From positions 1-64,000 of the forward strand of contig NZ_JAKGBZ010000016.1 in NCBI RefSeq assembly GCF_021556475.1: a stretch of DNA of 64,000 bases, written 5' to 3'. The position numbers were made by a program, and so were the translations under genes. Below the pieces are notes generated by a model, which did not search any database, was not told where the DNA came from, and was given only the letters and a program-made list of their open reading frames with translations. How positions within the stretch are numbered: position 1 is the first letter of the stretch; every line of letters starts with the position of its first letter. Positions 52,230 to 61,670 of the stretch are shown here, piece by piece. This stretch comes from Acidiphilium iwatense. GTDB taxonomy: Bacteria; Pseudomonadota; Alphaproteobacteria; Acetobacterales; Acetobacteraceae.

Positions 52230-53222
52230 TCATATAAAATTTACTAAATTGTTCATATAGCCGGGTTCAAGGCAGCCCAAGCCCTGAAGCGAGGCTCGCA
52301 TCGCGTCGTCGAGCGGGGTATGCGGCTCGGCGCCCAGAAACGCGGTCAGCTTGGTATTGTCGAGCAGAACGGTCTCGCGCCAGAGATAGCGCATCTCCAG
52401 CATCTCGCGCAGCGTGATCACGAAGGGCGCGGCGAGATAGGCAGCCGGCCAGGGAAATTTCCGCACCGGCAGATCGGGTCGCTCCACGACACGCCGGATC
52501 GCCTCGGCCATATCGAGGCCGCGTGGCAGTCCGTGGCCGGCGAAATGGAAGGTTTCGAAAGGAGCCAGTTCGTTCGCCCGTTCAGCCAGGCGGACCATCG
52601 TCTCCGCAAGATCGGGCAGATATGCCCAGGCATGTCCCGCATCCGGCCGGCCCGGATAGGTGACGGACCGCAGCGGCGCGCCCGCTTTGACCAATCCTCG
52701 GGAAAACCAGCTATTCCCTGCATGTGGGCCGAAGAAATCGCCGGCGCGCACAATCAGGCTTCTTACCCCGGCATCGGCGGCGCGCGTCAGTTCCCGTTCC
52801 ATCGCGACCCGGATGCTTCCCTTGCGCGTGAGCGGATTTTGCGGCGATGCCTCGCCGAGCAGCGGGAATGCGTCCGGCCCGTAATTGTAGATGTTGCCCG
52901 GAAACAGAATGAGCGCACCCTGCGCGGACGCGGCGGCGATGGTATTGCGCAGCATCGGCAGGGCAAGACCGCGCCAGTTGCGATATCCAGGCGGATTCAC
53001 CGCATGAACGATCAGGTCACATCCCCTGGCAGCCATATGAACGTCTTTCCCGTTCATCGCGTCACCCCGCACCCAGTCGATGTCGGACCGGCCGATCCGC
53101 GCTCGTGCCGGGTCGCGATGCAGCGCGGTCACGCGCCAGCCGCACGCGCAGAGAACCCGCGCCACCGCATCGCCAACCCCACCGGTCACCCCCAACACCA
53201 AAGCCCGCCGGTCATCGTTCAT
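52230..53222 (-). CDS. NAD(P)-dependent epimerase/reductase-like protein (extended SDR)
   Basis: A 330-residue protein starting MNDDRRALVLGVTGGVGDAV, with GVTGGVG as the Rossmann dinucleotide loop. Later blocks are CDLIVHAVNPPGYRNWRGLA, LILFPGNIYNYGPD and the Tyr-containing region typical of NAD-dependent epimerase-like proteins. The classical YxxxK is not clear. GGAGAGCGAT precedes the ATG. The gene is divergent from a LysR regulator, which probably controls it. Confidence 0.8.
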   Translation of the reverse strand: MNDDRRALVLGVTGGVGDAVARVLCACGWRVTALHRDPARARIGRSDIDWVRGDAMNGKDVHMAARGCDLIVHAVNPPGYRNWRGLALPMLRNTIAAASAQGALILFPGNIYNYGPDAFPLLGEASPQNPLTRKGSIRVAMERELTRAADAGVRSLIVRAGDFFGPHAGNSWFSRGLVKAGAPLRSVTYPGRPDAGHAWAYLPDLAETMVRLAERANELAPFETFHFAGHGLPRGLDMAEAIRRVVERPDLPVRKFPWPAAYLAAPFVITLREMLEMRYLWRETVLLDNTKLTAFLGAEPHTPLDDAMRASLQGLGCLEPGYMNNLVNFI

Positions 53223-53313
53223 ATCGCTCTCCATCAATTCCGATGACTCATTCTGCCGCCGCGCCATCCAATTCAAAATTGCTTAAATCTGTCTGATCGC
53301 TATACATTTTCGT

Positions 53314-54216
53314 ATGACTGGCCCCGGCTGGCATCTCTATCGCTCCTTTCTCGCGGTGATGCGTGTGGGCAGCCTGTCCGGTGCCGCCCGCACGCTCCGC
53401 ATCGCACAGCCGACCCTTGGCCGGCATGTGAACCAATTGGAGCACACGCTGGGCTCACCATTATTCACCCGCTCACCGCAGGGCCTGACGCCGACGGATC
53501 TGGCGCTGGCGCTGTTGCCCGAGGCCGAGGCGATGGAATCAGCTTCCCATGCGTTAAGCCGGGTCGCCTCCGGGGCGATGGCATCGGATGCGGGGATCGT
53601 GCGGATCACCGCGAGCGAGATCGTCGGCGCGGAAATTCTGCCGGCAATCCTGGCCGGGCTGCGCATGACGCATCCGAGGCTTGCCTTCGAACTCGTTCTG
53701 TCGAACCGCACGGAGGATCTCCTGCGCCGGGATGCGGACATCGCGGTGCGGATGGTGCGGCCCGTGCAGGAAGCCCTGGTGGCGAAGAGTGTCGGGCGAA
53801 TCAAGCTCGGACTCTATGCGAGGCGCGACTATCTCGACCGCAACGGCACCCCGGCGAATTTCGAGGAGTTGGAGCGGCACGCCTTGATCGGCTTCGACCG
53901 GCAGACGCTGTCCGCACGGTCGCTCGGCGACTTGCCGTCCTGGGCGGTGCGCGAAAACTTCGCCCTGCGCACCGACAGCGATCTCGCCCAGCTTGCCGCG
54001 ATCCGCGCCGGCTATGGCATAGGCGTATGCCAGGTGCCGATCGCGAAGCGCGATCCGGCACTGATTCGCGTGCTGGCCGGCGCATTCGAGGTCTGGCTCG
54101 ATACCTGGATCGTCATGCATGAGAATTTGCGCGCGAGCCGCCGCGTCCGTCTGGTGTTCGACCATCTCGGCCAGGAATTGCAACGGTTGATCGTCTCGGC
54201 GCACGGCAGGCGCTGA
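53314..54216 (+). CDS. LysR-family transcriptional regulator
   Basis: A 300-residue LTTR. The N-terminal winged helix is WHLYRSFLAVMRVGSLSGAA then RTLRIAQPTLGRHVNQLEH, with PLFTRSPQGLTPTDLA. The C-terminal part is a periplasmic-binding-protein-like effector domain (FELVLSNRTEDLLRRDADIAVRM). It is transcribed away from the epimerase-like gene from a 91-bp spacer, the usual layout for a LysR regulator and its target. The inducer is unknown. Confidence 0.9.
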   Translation: MTGPGWHLYRSFLAVMRVGSLSGAARTLRIAQPTLGRHVNQLEHTLGSPLFTRSPQGLTPTDLALALLPEAEAMESASHALSRVASGAMASDAGIVRITASEIVGAEILPAILAGLRMTHPRLAFELVLSNRTEDLLRRDADIAVRMVRPVQEALVAKSVGRIKLGLYARRDYLDRNGTPANFEELERHALIGFDRQTLSARSLGDLPSWAVRENFALRTDSDLAQLAAIRAGYGIGVCQVPIAKRDPALIRVLAGAFEVWLDTWIVMHENLRASRRVRLVFDHLGQELQRLIVSAHGRR

Positions 54217-54416
54217 TCGCCGCCGCAGGGAGAGCCGCGGCACATCCATGCGCGCGGCGGATGAGAATCATGTCAGTCCATGGGCATTCAAGCGCGCGGC
54301 ATGCATCCCAGATTGCGGTCAAGCCCAGGCGCGGCCGGATCGGCCGTCGCCGACCGGGCTCCCCAACCGGACGGATCGGACGACCCGCCGGATGCGACAA
54401 AAAAGGAAAAGACTCA

Positions 54417-54689
54417 ATGACTACGAAGAGAACCCTGATGGCGGCCCTGACGGCCGTAACCCTGATGACGACGGGAAGCGCGATGGCCGCCCAGCCCCAA
54501 CCGACCCGTATCGCGCAGATCGCGCCGCAAATGGAGAACATGGCGAGTTCCAGCGGAATTGCCGTCGTGACCGCCGCGCGCAGCGGCACCGCCGTTTCAT
54601 TCGGAACCCCGGCAACCTCGGGCTCCCCGCAATGGGTGCAGGCCGGCCATGATGCCTATCCAGCCTTCGCCCCCCTGGCCCACAAATAA
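54417..54689 (+). CDS. Small secreted protein, function unknown
   Basis: A 90-residue protein with a convincing signal peptide, MTTKRTLMAALTAVTLMTTG then SAMAAQ. The mature part of about 65 residues is rich in Ser, Ala, Pro and Gln (PQPTRIAQIAPQMENMASSS) and has no recognised domain. GGAAAAG lies just before the ATG. The spacer that follows (54690-54862) holds no gene. Role unknown. Confidence 0.6.
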   Translation: MTTKRTLMAALTAVTLMTTGSAMAAQPQPTRIAQIAPQMENMASSSGIAVVTAARSGTAVSFGTPATSGSPQWVQAGHDAYPAFAPLAHK

Positions 54690-54862
54690 AAATAACCGAA
54701 GAGCGCCTTTCATCCGCTTCGGCGCAGGCGCTTGACTCCGCGCCAAGTTGTCAACATCGTTGCCGGATGGCTCCGAACGGCACGCTGCTCCGACTTAGCT
54801 GACCGGCCCCTGCGCGGGGCCGGTCCGACGCGTCGCCGCCCTTCATTTCGGAGCTTTTCCCT

Positions 54863-55648
54863 ATGACCATCAACGATATTACGGCGCATGATCGTGCGAT
54901 CGTCGACCAGTTCACCCGGCAGGCGGCAGGCTTCGCCGCCGCCCCGGAACTTCACGGCGATGATGTCACTGCGCTTATCGTCGAGGCAGCCAACCCCGGT
55001 CCGCGCGACCGCGTGATCGATCTTGCCTGCGGCCCCGGTTCGGTTGCCTGCGCTCTCGCGCGCTGCGCCACGCATGTCGTCGGCCTGGACGCCACCGCCG
55101 CGATGCTCGATCAGGCCCGTACCCGCGCCGAAAAGCAGGGATTCGCCGACATCGAATGGCTGGAAGGCAGCATTTATGATGCTCCCTATCCCGACGGGTG
55201 GTTCGATATCTGCACCTGCCGCTTCGCGTTTCACCATCTTCAGGACCCAGTCCGCGCTTTCGGGGAAATGGTTCGCCTGACCGCGCCCGGCGGACGCATC
55301 GTGCTGTGCGACGGGCTGGCATCGGACGACCGGCAGAAGGCCGAGGCATTCAACCGCATGGAGCGCCTGCGCGATCCGTCCACGGTCGCGTTTCGGACGT
55401 TCGAGACCCTGCGCACCCTTTTCATCGAAGCCGGGCTCGGCGAACCCGAGATACGGATGTTTCAGGTGTCCTATCTTGCCGCCGATCTGGCTGAAAAATC
55501 CTTCCCTGAAGGCGGGGATCGCTCGGGCCTCGTGGCCCTCATCGAGGCCAGCGTCGATGGCGATCGTCTTGGCGTGGGGGCACAGAAAACCGAGGCGGGC
55601 GTGAGGATCGCTTACCGATCCGCGGTGCTGAGCGCGATCAAATCCTGA
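54863..55648 (+). CDS. Class I SAM-dependent methyltransferase (UbiE/Coq5-like)
   Basis: A 261-residue protein. Motif I is VIDLACGPGSVACALARCAT (SAM binding), then VVGLDATAAMLDQARTRAEK and GSIYDAPYPDGWFDICTCRF with AFHHLQDP. These are the hallmarks of small-molecule methyltransferases of the UbiE group. The substrate is unknown. It converges with purD, stops being 12 bp apart. Confidence 0.85.
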   Translation: MTINDITAHDRAIVDQFTRQAAGFAAAPELHGDDVTALIVEAANPGPRDRVIDLACGPGSVACALARCATHVVGLDATAAMLDQARTRAEKQGFADIEWLEGSIYDAPYPDGWFDICTCRFAFHHLQDPVRAFGEMVRLTAPGGRIVLCDGLASDDRQKAEAFNRMERLRDPSTVAFRTFETLRTLFIEAGLGEPEIRMFQVSYLAADLAEKSFPEGGDRSGLVALIEASVDGDRLGVGAQKTEAGVRIAYRSAVLSAIKS

Positions 55649-55660
55649 GTCCGGCGGCGT

Positions 55661-56932
55661 TCATATCGGCAGCGCCTTGGCGCCGATATCGCGGCGGCAG
55701 AAACCGCCGGGGAAGCCAATCGCATCCACGGCGCGGTAGGCGCTGCCGATCGCGGCGGGGAGATCGGCGCCGGTAGCGGTGACGGCGAGGACACGGCCGC
55801 CGGTGCTGACCAGAGTTGCACCTTGCCGCGCCGTACCGGCGTGGAAAAGTTCGATTCCTGGCAGATTGCCGGCGTTGGCGAGGTCGATGGGACCGCCTTT
55901 TTCGTGGGCACCGGGATAGCCCTTGGCGGCGAGGATGATCGTCGCGGCGGCGCCGCCGCACCAGACGAGTTCGGCGGAGGGGTCGAGTTTACCGGCCGCC
56001 GCGGCGGCAAGAATGGGTAGGAGATCGGTGCCGAGCAGCGGCATCAGGGCTTCGCATTCGGGATCGCCGAAGCGGACGTTGAATTCGATCAGCTTTGGCC
56101 CGGTTGCGGTGAGCATCAGCCCAGCGAACAGGAAGCCGCGGAACGGAGTGCCGCGCCGCGCCATGGCGGCAAGCGCGGGGCGGATGATTTTTGCCATGGC
56201 GGCGTCGATGATCGGTTGGGTCGCGGCGGGCGGCGGTGCGACCGCGCCCATGCCGCCGGTATTGGGGCCGGTATCGCCCTCGCCGACCCGCTTGTGGTCG
56301 GCGGCGGCGCCGCAGAACAGGGCGGTTTCGCCATCGCAAAGAGCAAACAAGGAAATTTCTGCGCCGGTCAGGCATTCCTCGATGACGATTTCCGCGCCGG
56401 ATGCGCCGTGGATGCCGGCTTCGAGCATGGCGGCGACCGCCACTTCGGCTTCGGCCTGGGTTTCGGCGACGACGACGCCCTTGCCGGCGGCGAGACCATC
56501 GGCCTTCACCACGATCGGCGCCGAATGGGCGGCAAGATAGGCGCGGGCGGCGGCGGCATCGGTGAAGCTCGCCCAGGCGGCGGTGGGAATGCCGGCCTGA
56601 TCGCAGATTTCCTTCGTGAAACGCTTCGAAGATTCGAGTTTGGCGGCGGCGCGCGACGGGCCGAAACAGGCAATGCCGGTTTCCGCCAGGGCATCGGCGA
56701 TGCCGAAGGCGAGCGGGGTTTCGGGGCCGGGAACCACGAGGTCGATCTTGTGCTCCTGGGCGAATGCAACCAGAGCCGGAATATTGTCGGCTTGGATAGC
56801 GACGTTTTCACCAAGCGATTCGGTGCCGGGATTGCCGGGGGCGATGAACAATTTGGTGAGTACCGGACTTTGCGCGATCTTCCATGCGAGCGCGTGTTCC
56901 CGCCCGCCGCCGCCCACCACCAGAACCCGCAT
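55661..56932 (-). CDS. purD: Phosphoribosylamine-glycine ligase PurD
   Basis: A 423-residue ATP-grasp enzyme of purine synthesis. It begins MRVLVVGGGGREHALAWKIA. Other blocks are LVVPGPETPLAFGIADALAE, PSRAAAKLESSKRFTKEICD, VVKADGLAAGKGVVVAETQA, and FLFAGLMLTATGPKLIEFNV with RFGDPECEALMPLL. The in-frame extension to 56986 is upstream of the family start. It is divergent from xseA, 53 bp away. Confidence 0.95.
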   Translation of the reverse strand: MRVLVVGGGGREHALAWKIAQSPVLTKLFIAPGNPGTESLGENVAIQADNIPALVAFAQEHKIDLVVPGPETPLAFGIADALAETGIACFGPSRAAAKLESSKRFTKEICDQAGIPTAAWASFTDAAAARAYLAAHSAPIVVKADGLAAGKGVVVAETQAEAEVAVAAMLEAGIHGASGAEIVIEECLTGAEISLFALCDGETALFCGAAADHKRVGEGDTGPNTGGMGAVAPPPAATQPIIDAAMAKIIRPALAAMARRGTPFRGFLFAGLMLTATGPKLIEFNVRFGDPECEALMPLLGTDLLPILAAAAAGKLDPSAELVWCGGAAATIILAAKGYPGAHEKGGPIDLANAGNLPGIELFHAGTARQGATLVSTGGRVLAVTATGADLPAAIGSAYRAVDAIGFPGGFCRRDIGAKALPI

Positions 56933-56985
56933 TTTCGCTCCTGTCCGCTTGTGCAACCGGCGCGCGCTTAGCATAGTTGTGTGCA

Positions 56986-58374
56986 ATGAGTGAAACCATT
57001 GAAGCGCCGGCCGGCAATCTGCCGGAATTGACCGTCTCGGAAATCGCCGGAGCGGTGAAGCGCACGCTGGAGACGGCGTTCGGCCGGGTGCGGGTGCGCG
57101 GCGAGATCACCGAGATGAAGATTTATGCCTCGGGCCACACCTATCTCGCCCTGAAAGATGAAGGCGCCAAAATTCGGGCGATCATCTGGAAGGGCAATGC
57201 GGCACGGGTGGGACTCAAGCCGGAGAACGGGCTGGACGTGATCGCGACCGGGCGGATCACCTCCTATCCCGAGCGCTCGGAATACCAACTCATCATCGAG
57301 CGGCTCGACTATGCCGGCGAAGGCGCGCTGCTCGCGCGGATCGAGCGGTTGCGCAAAAAACTTGCCGAGGAAGGGCTGTTCGACGCTTCGCGCAAGCGGG
57401 CTCTGCCGATGCTGCCGCGCGTAATCGGTGTGGTCAGTTCGCCGCAGGGCGCGGTGATCCAGGACATCAAAACCACGATCGCGCGGCGGTTTCCGAGCCG
57501 CATCGTGCTCTGGCCGGTCGCAGTGCAGGGCGAGGCGGCGGCGGCGCAGATTGCAGCGGCGATCGAAGGGTTTTCTGCGCTCGCGCCGGGAGAGCCGATT
57601 CCGCGCCCGGACGTGCTGATCGTTGCCCGCGGCGGAGGGTCGCTGGAAGACTTGATGGCGTTCAACGACGAGGCGGTCGTGCGCGCGGCGGCGGCCAGCA
57701 CCATTCCGCTGATTTCGGCGGTGGGACACGAGACCGACACGACCTTGATCGACTTCGCATCCGACCGGCGCGCGCCGACGCCGACGGCGGCGGCGGAGTT
57801 GGCGGTGCCCGACCGGATCGCATTGGCCGCGAATCTGGCGCAATCGGGAGCGCGGATCGCCGGAGCGCTCACGCGGATCGCCCAGGCGGCGCGGCTGCGG
57901 CTCGATCGTGCCTCGGCGGCGCTGCCCGATCTGCCCTCGCTGCTCGGTTCGGCGCGGCAGCGGCTGGATGATCGGGGCGAGCGGCTGGCTTTGGCGCTAC
58001 CCAATGTAGTGGCGGCACGACGCCGCGCGCTGGAGCGCATGACCGCTCGGCTGATGCACCCGCGCGAGCTGATCGCGGCGAAACGTCACGCTCTCGCTTT
58101 GCTGACCCATCGCATGGCCGTGCCCACGGGCGCGATGCTGCGGGAGGGGCGGTTGCGTCTCGACTCTCTCGCGGCACGGCTGGAAGGGCTGTCCTACAAC
58201 GCGGTTCTGGCGCGCGGTTTCGCCCTGGCGATCGGGCCGAACGGCGAGCCGATCACCTCGGCGAAGGCCGCATCGGCGGCTACACGGTTCGAAATAAGGT
58301 TCGGCGATGGCGGCGTCGCGGTACGGACCGAGTCCCGTAAATCCCCGCCGGTTCAGCCCAGCCTGGACCTGTAG
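56986..58374 (+). CDS. xseA: Exodeoxyribonuclease VII large subunit XseA
   Basis: A 462-residue protein. The N-terminal OB fold (LTVSEIAGAVKRTLETAFGR with VRVRGEITEM) precedes the catalytic core: VVSSPQGAVIQDIKTTIARR, VLIVARGGGSLEDLMAFNDE and PLISAVGHETDTTLIDFASD. A long helical region and C-terminal end follow. It degrades single-stranded DNA together with XseB, which is not in the window. The stop is 1 bp from the anti-sigma gene stop on the other strand. Confidence 0.95.
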   Translation: MSETIEAPAGNLPELTVSEIAGAVKRTLETAFGRVRVRGEITEMKIYASGHTYLALKDEGAKIRAIIWKGNAARVGLKPENGLDVIATGRITSYPERSEYQLIIERLDYAGEGALLARIERLRKKLAEEGLFDASRKRALPMLPRVIGVVSSPQGAVIQDIKTTIARRFPSRIVLWPVAVQGEAAAAQIAAAIEGFSALAPGEPIPRPDVLIVARGGGSLEDLMAFNDEAVVRAAAASTIPLISAVGHETDTTLIDFASDRRAPTPTAAAELAVPDRIALAANLAQSGARIAGALTRIAQAARLRLDRASAALPDLPSLLGSARQRLDDRGERLALALPNVVAARRRALERMTARLMHPRELIAAKRHALALLTHRMAVPTGAMLREGRLRLDSLAARLEGLSYNAVLARGFALAIGPNGEPITSAKAASAATRFEIRFGDGGVAVRTESRKSPPVQPSLDL

Positions 58375-58375
58375 A

Positions 58376-59104
58376 TCAGGACGCCGAACCGATCGGCAGC
58401 AATGGCCCGGAAAACACGATCGGCGTGTCCGGCTGGCCGGTCGGCGCGCCACCCGGCGGCTCCACCGTTACCGCGATCAGGATTTTCGGCTTGCGCAGGT
58501 CGGGCGGCATATCGTTCGCCGGCAGCACCGTGTGGCCCGGTTTCACGAATCCGATCGGCACGGGTTTCTCGCCGCCCGCAACGGCCCAGAGCTGCCAGAC
58601 CTTGCCGGCAGGCGGCAGGATATGGCCGATCGGCGCGATGCTCATCGCACCGTCGCCGCGCAGCGCCACAGTGAAGACGGGGCCGCTTTTGCTGGCAAGC
58701 ACGGCGACCATATGCGGAGCCGCCGGAAGTTGCGGCCGAAGGATGGCGAGCGCGATGGCCGCTGCGACGGCGACGGCGCCGATGCCGCGCCAGATCGCCA
58801 CATTATCCCAGAAGCGCTCGCGCCAGGACGGCGCCAATCGCCGGGGTGCCTGCCGGGATATCGCGGCTCGCGGCTCGGGGGGTGAAATGATCCGCTCGAT
58901 CTCGCTCCACGCGGTTGCCGGCGGTTCAACCTGGGGCACCGTGAGGGCGAGCGGCAGGAGTCTCTCCTCCCAGGCGGCCACTTCAGCCGCGAGAACCGGA
59001 TCGCGCGCCAGATCGGCCTCGAAGGCGCGCCGTTCCTCGCCGCGCAGGACACCGAGGACGTATTCGCCGGCACGATCGGGGGGCGGAGGGGTGAGATCGC
59101 TCAT
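58376..59104 (-). CDS. Anti-sigma factor (RskA/anti-sigma-K type)
   Basis: A 242-residue protein. The cytoplasmic N-terminus (AGEYVLGVLRGEERRAFEAD with PVLAAEVAAWEERLLPLA) is the sigma-binding anti-sigma domain. A membrane segment lies at about residues 108-126 (GIGAVAVAAAIALAILRP). The periplasmic part matches the RskA C-terminal domain (LPPAGKVWQLWAVAGGEKPV, with PIGFV). It would hold its ECF partner inactive at the membrane until signalled. The start overlaps the sigma gene stop by 4 bp. Confidence 0.85.
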   Translation of the reverse strand: MSDLTPPPPDRAGEYVLGVLRGEERRAFEADLARDPVLAAEVAAWEERLLPLALTVPQVEPPATAWSEIERIISPPEPRAAISRQAPRRLAPSWRERFWDNVAIWRGIGAVAVAAAIALAILRPQLPAAPHMVAVLASKSGPVFTVALRGDGAMSIAPIGHILPPAGKVWQLWAVAGGEKPVPIGFVKPGHTVLPANDMPPDLRKPKILIAVTVEPPGGAPTGQPDTPIVFSGPLLPIGSAS

Positions 59105-59670
59105 CGTTCGAGGCACTTTTTCAGGGCGTCGAGCCCGCGCGCGATCCAGCTCTTGACCGTGCCCAACGGGGTGTTGGTGCGGACCGCGATCTCACTGTGA
59201 GAATATCCTTCGACGAAGGAGAGCAGGACCGAGCGGCGCCAGTTTTCCGGCAATTCGCCGAGGCAGTCCGACAAGGCCCGTCTGTCTTCGATGCCGACCG
59301 GTATGTCGGCGGCGATGTCGGGCAGTTCACCATCGCCGGTGTGGCGGTTCTCGGTCTCCAGCCGGTCGAGCGCGCGATAGCGCAAAATCCCGATCATCCA
59401 GGCGCGCGGCGAACCGCGAGCGGCGTCGAACCGATCGGCATTGCGCCAGATTTGCAGGAAAGCCTCCTGCAATGTCTCCTCCGCGTGGGGGCGATTGCGC
59501 AGAAGCCTTAATGCGATGCCGAAAAGAGTGGGCGCCATGGCATCGTAGAGACTGCGCAACGCCGAAGGATCACGCGCGGCACAACGACCGAGAACCAGGG
59601 CAAGTTCCCCCTCGGCAGCCGTTTTGGCCGCTTGTTCCGTCACCCAATCGCTCTCCATGCCATCGAACAT
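59101..59670 (-). CDS. ECF RNA polymerase sigma factor
   Basis: A 189-residue protein from the ATG at 59670 (or 59658). Region 2 is LYDAMAPTLFGIALRLLRNR then HAEETLQEAFLQIWRNADRF and GSPRAWMIGILRYRALDRLE. Region 4 is LPENWRRSVLLSFVEGYSHS then EIAVRTNTPLGTVKSWIARG. It is paired with a membrane RskA-type anti-sigma factor and probably responds to envelope or oxidative stress. The upstream frame to 59949 is not supported. The spacer to the divergent Fur gene (59671-59788) should contain its promoter. Confidence 0.9.
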   Translation of the reverse strand: MFDGMESDWVTEQAAKTAAEGELALVLGRCAARDPSALRSLYDAMAPTLFGIALRLLRNRPHAEETLQEAFLQIWRNADRFDAARGSPRAWMIGILRYRALDRLETENRHTGDGELPDIAADIPVGIEDRRALSDCLGELPENWRRSVLLSFVEGYSHSEIAVRTNTPLGTVKSWIARGLDALKKCLER

Positions 59671-59788
59671 CTTGTATAATGTTACCCCAGGGCAGGCAAT
59701 GTGGATGCGAGCAGTTACATTTCCGTAACCCGAAAGCACTGTCTCAAAGGGGTGGACCGAGGGGCCCAGATGGTTCACAAGGCGCTGG

Positions 59789-60247
59789 ATGGAGACCCGC
59801 ATCGAGCGTCTATGCATGGCCAACGGGCTCAAAATGACCGGCCCGCGCCGGGCCATCGCCCGCGTATTGTCCGAAGCGACCGGCCATCCCGACGTCGATG
59901 AGTTGCACCGGCTGGCCCACCGGCTCGATCCGCGGATTTCGCTCGCCACCGTCTACCGCACCGTGCGTCTGTTCGAGCAGCACGGAATTCTGGAGCGGCG
60001 CAACCTGGGCAGCCGTCGCGCTCGCTACGAAATGTCCGGCGAGCACGACCATTTTCATCTGATCGATCAGGATAGCGGCAAAGTGATCGAGTTCGACGAA
60101 CCGGAAACCGAGCAACTGATGCGCCGCGTCGCCGCGCGTCACGGGTTCGAACTGGTCTCACTGAAGATCGAGCTGTTCGGCCGGAAAGCCCGCTCCGAAC
60201 CCGCACGCGCCGAGCCGGAGCGTGCGGGAAAGATCCCTGCCCGATGA
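59789..60247 (+). CDS. Fur-family transcriptional regulator
   Basis: A 152-residue regulator. The DNA-binding winged helix is RLCMANGLKMTGPRRAIARV and PRISLATVYRTVRLFEQHGI. HDHFHLIDQDSGKVIEFDEP is the metal-binding region. The CxxC zinc site of classical Fur is missing (LIDQDSG), as in several alphaproteobacterial Fur/Irr-like proteins, so iron or haem response is not certain. The stop overlaps olsB (ATGA at 60244-60247). Confidence 0.87.
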   Translation: METRIERLCMANGLKMTGPRRAIARVLSEATGHPDVDELHRLAHRLDPRISLATVYRTVRLFEQHGILERRNLGSRRARYEMSGEHDHFHLIDQDSGKVIEFDEPETEQLMRRVAARHGFELVSLKIELFGRKARSEPARAEPERAGKIPAR

Positions 60248-61056
60248 CTCCCGAAGCGGCGATCGGCGCGCCCGCTGGCTTCGGCGAATTGCGGGCCGGC
60301 AATCTTGGCGTGCGCCTCGCGGCCAGCGCCAACGAACTCGACGCCGTCCAGGCCCTGCGCTTTCGCGTCTTCTACCAGGAGATGGGGGCGACCGCCGACG
60401 CGGAGGCCACCGCGAGCCGCCGCGACCGGGACAGATTCGACGCAATCGCCGATCATCTTCTGGTCATCGATCACGACATCGCCGGCGATGCACGCGGCGT
60501 CGTCGGCACCTATCGGCTGATCCGCCAGGAAGCAGTCGCTCGGACGGGTCGGTTCTATTCGGCCGATGAATACGACCTCTCGGCACTCGAGCGGTTTCCC
60601 GGAAGGCTGCTCGAACTCGGGCGATCCTGCGTCGATGCGGCCTATCGCTCGCGCGCCGTGATGCAATTGCTATGGCGCGGCATCGCGGCTTATGTGTTCC
60701 AGCATGATATCGAGCTGATGTTCGGCTGCGCGAGCCTGCACGGCACCGATCTTAACGCTCTTGCGCCCGATCTCACCTATCTGTTCTGTCATCATCTGGC
60801 GCCGGAAAGCATCCGGCCGCGCGCTTTGCCGGAACGCTATGTCGATATGCGGCGGCTTGATGCGGCGACGATCGACCCGAAGCAGGTGCTGGCAAGGCTG
60901 CCGCCCCTGATCAAGGGATATCTCCGGCTCGGTGGCTTCGTCGGCGACGGCGCGGTGATCGACTGGCAGTTCAACACCACCGACATCGCCGTGGTGGTGC
61001 AGACCGATCTGGTCACCGAGAAATATTACCGGCATTACGAGCGCCAGGCACGATAG
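60244..61056 (+). CDS. olsB: Ornithine-lipid N-acyltransferase OlsB (GNAT-like)
   Basis: A 270-residue protein of the OlsB/hemolysin-like acyltransferase family. Its blocks are NELDAVQALRFRVFYQEMGA, VVGTYRLIRQEAVARTGRFY, SADEYDLSALERFPGRLLEL with GRSCVDAAYRSRAVMQLLWR, and FGCASLHGTDLNALAPDLTY. It transfers a 3-hydroxyacyl chain from ACP to ornithine, giving lyso-ornithine lipid; a partner OlsA is not in the window. Ornithine lipids stabilise membranes in acid and low-phosphate conditions. It is translationally coupled to the Fur-like regulator. Confidence 0.85.
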   Translation: MTPEAAIGAPAGFGELRAGNLGVRLAASANELDAVQALRFRVFYQEMGATADAEATASRRDRDRFDAIADHLLVIDHDIAGDARGVVGTYRLIRQEAVARTGRFYSADEYDLSALERFPGRLLELGRSCVDAAYRSRAVMQLLWRGIAAYVFQHDIELMFGCASLHGTDLNALAPDLTYLFCHHLAPESIRPRALPERYVDMRRLDAATIDPKQVLARLPPLIKGYLRLGGFVGDGAVIDWQFNTTDIAVVVQTDLVTEKYYRHYERQAR

Positions 61057-61146
61057 CCGCCCGCTGCGCGCCGGACGCGGTTGGCCTTCGCCGCGCGCCG
61101 CGCTATGCGTGCGCGCGACATCCCTGCTTGAGGCATAATATCCGAC

Positions 61147-61653
61147 ATGGCCGAAGACGATACGCCGATCCCCGACAGCCTGCTGCCCTACGATGAATGG
61201 ACGGAGGAGGCGCTGCGCCTGGTTGCGTTACGTGCCTTGCAGCACGTGGAACGGGAGGGCCTGCCGGGCGGCCATCATTTCTACATCACCTTCAGCACCG
61301 CGCATCCGGGCGTGTCGATCCCGGACCGGCTGCGCGCCCAGTATCCCGACGAAATGACCATCGTGCTCCAGCACCAGTTCCGCGACCTCAGGGTCGATGA
61401 GGCCGGCAGGCGGTTCTCGGTGAAGCTGTCCTTCGGCGGCGTACCCTCGGCGCTCGACATTCCGCTCGCCGCCGTGACCGCCTTCGCCGATCCCGAAGTG
61501 CGGTTCGGGCTGCAATTCGCGCCGCGCGAAGACGAGGCGCCACCCGCACCCGAAGAGGTGCCGGAGGAAGCCGAACCGCGAACCGAGCCGGCCGGACCGG
61601 CGGATGTGGTCAGCCTCGATGCGTTCCGCCGCCGGCCGCCCGCCAAGGACTGA
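61147..61653 (+). CDS. sspB: ClpXP adaptor SspB (alphaproteobacterial type)
   Basis: A 168-residue protein. [20 protein letters not shown] is followed by the SspB beta-domain ([20 protein letters not shown], then [20 protein letters not shown] and [20 protein letters not shown]). It tethers ssrA-tagged and other substrates to ClpXP. The acidic/proline tail with [16 protein letters not shown] ends in the ClpX-binding module. It lies 17 bp before fumarase. Confidence 0.9.
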   Translation: MAEDDTPIPDSLLPYDEWTEEALRLVALRALQHVEREGLPGGHHFYITFSTAHPGVSIPDRLRAQYPDEMTIVLQHQFRDLRVDEAGRRFSVKLSFGGVPSALDIPLAAVTAFADPEVRFGLQFAPREDEAPPAPEEVPEEAEPRTEPAGPADVVSLDAFRRRPPAKD

Positions 61654-61670
61654 TTGCAAGGAAATCCGTC

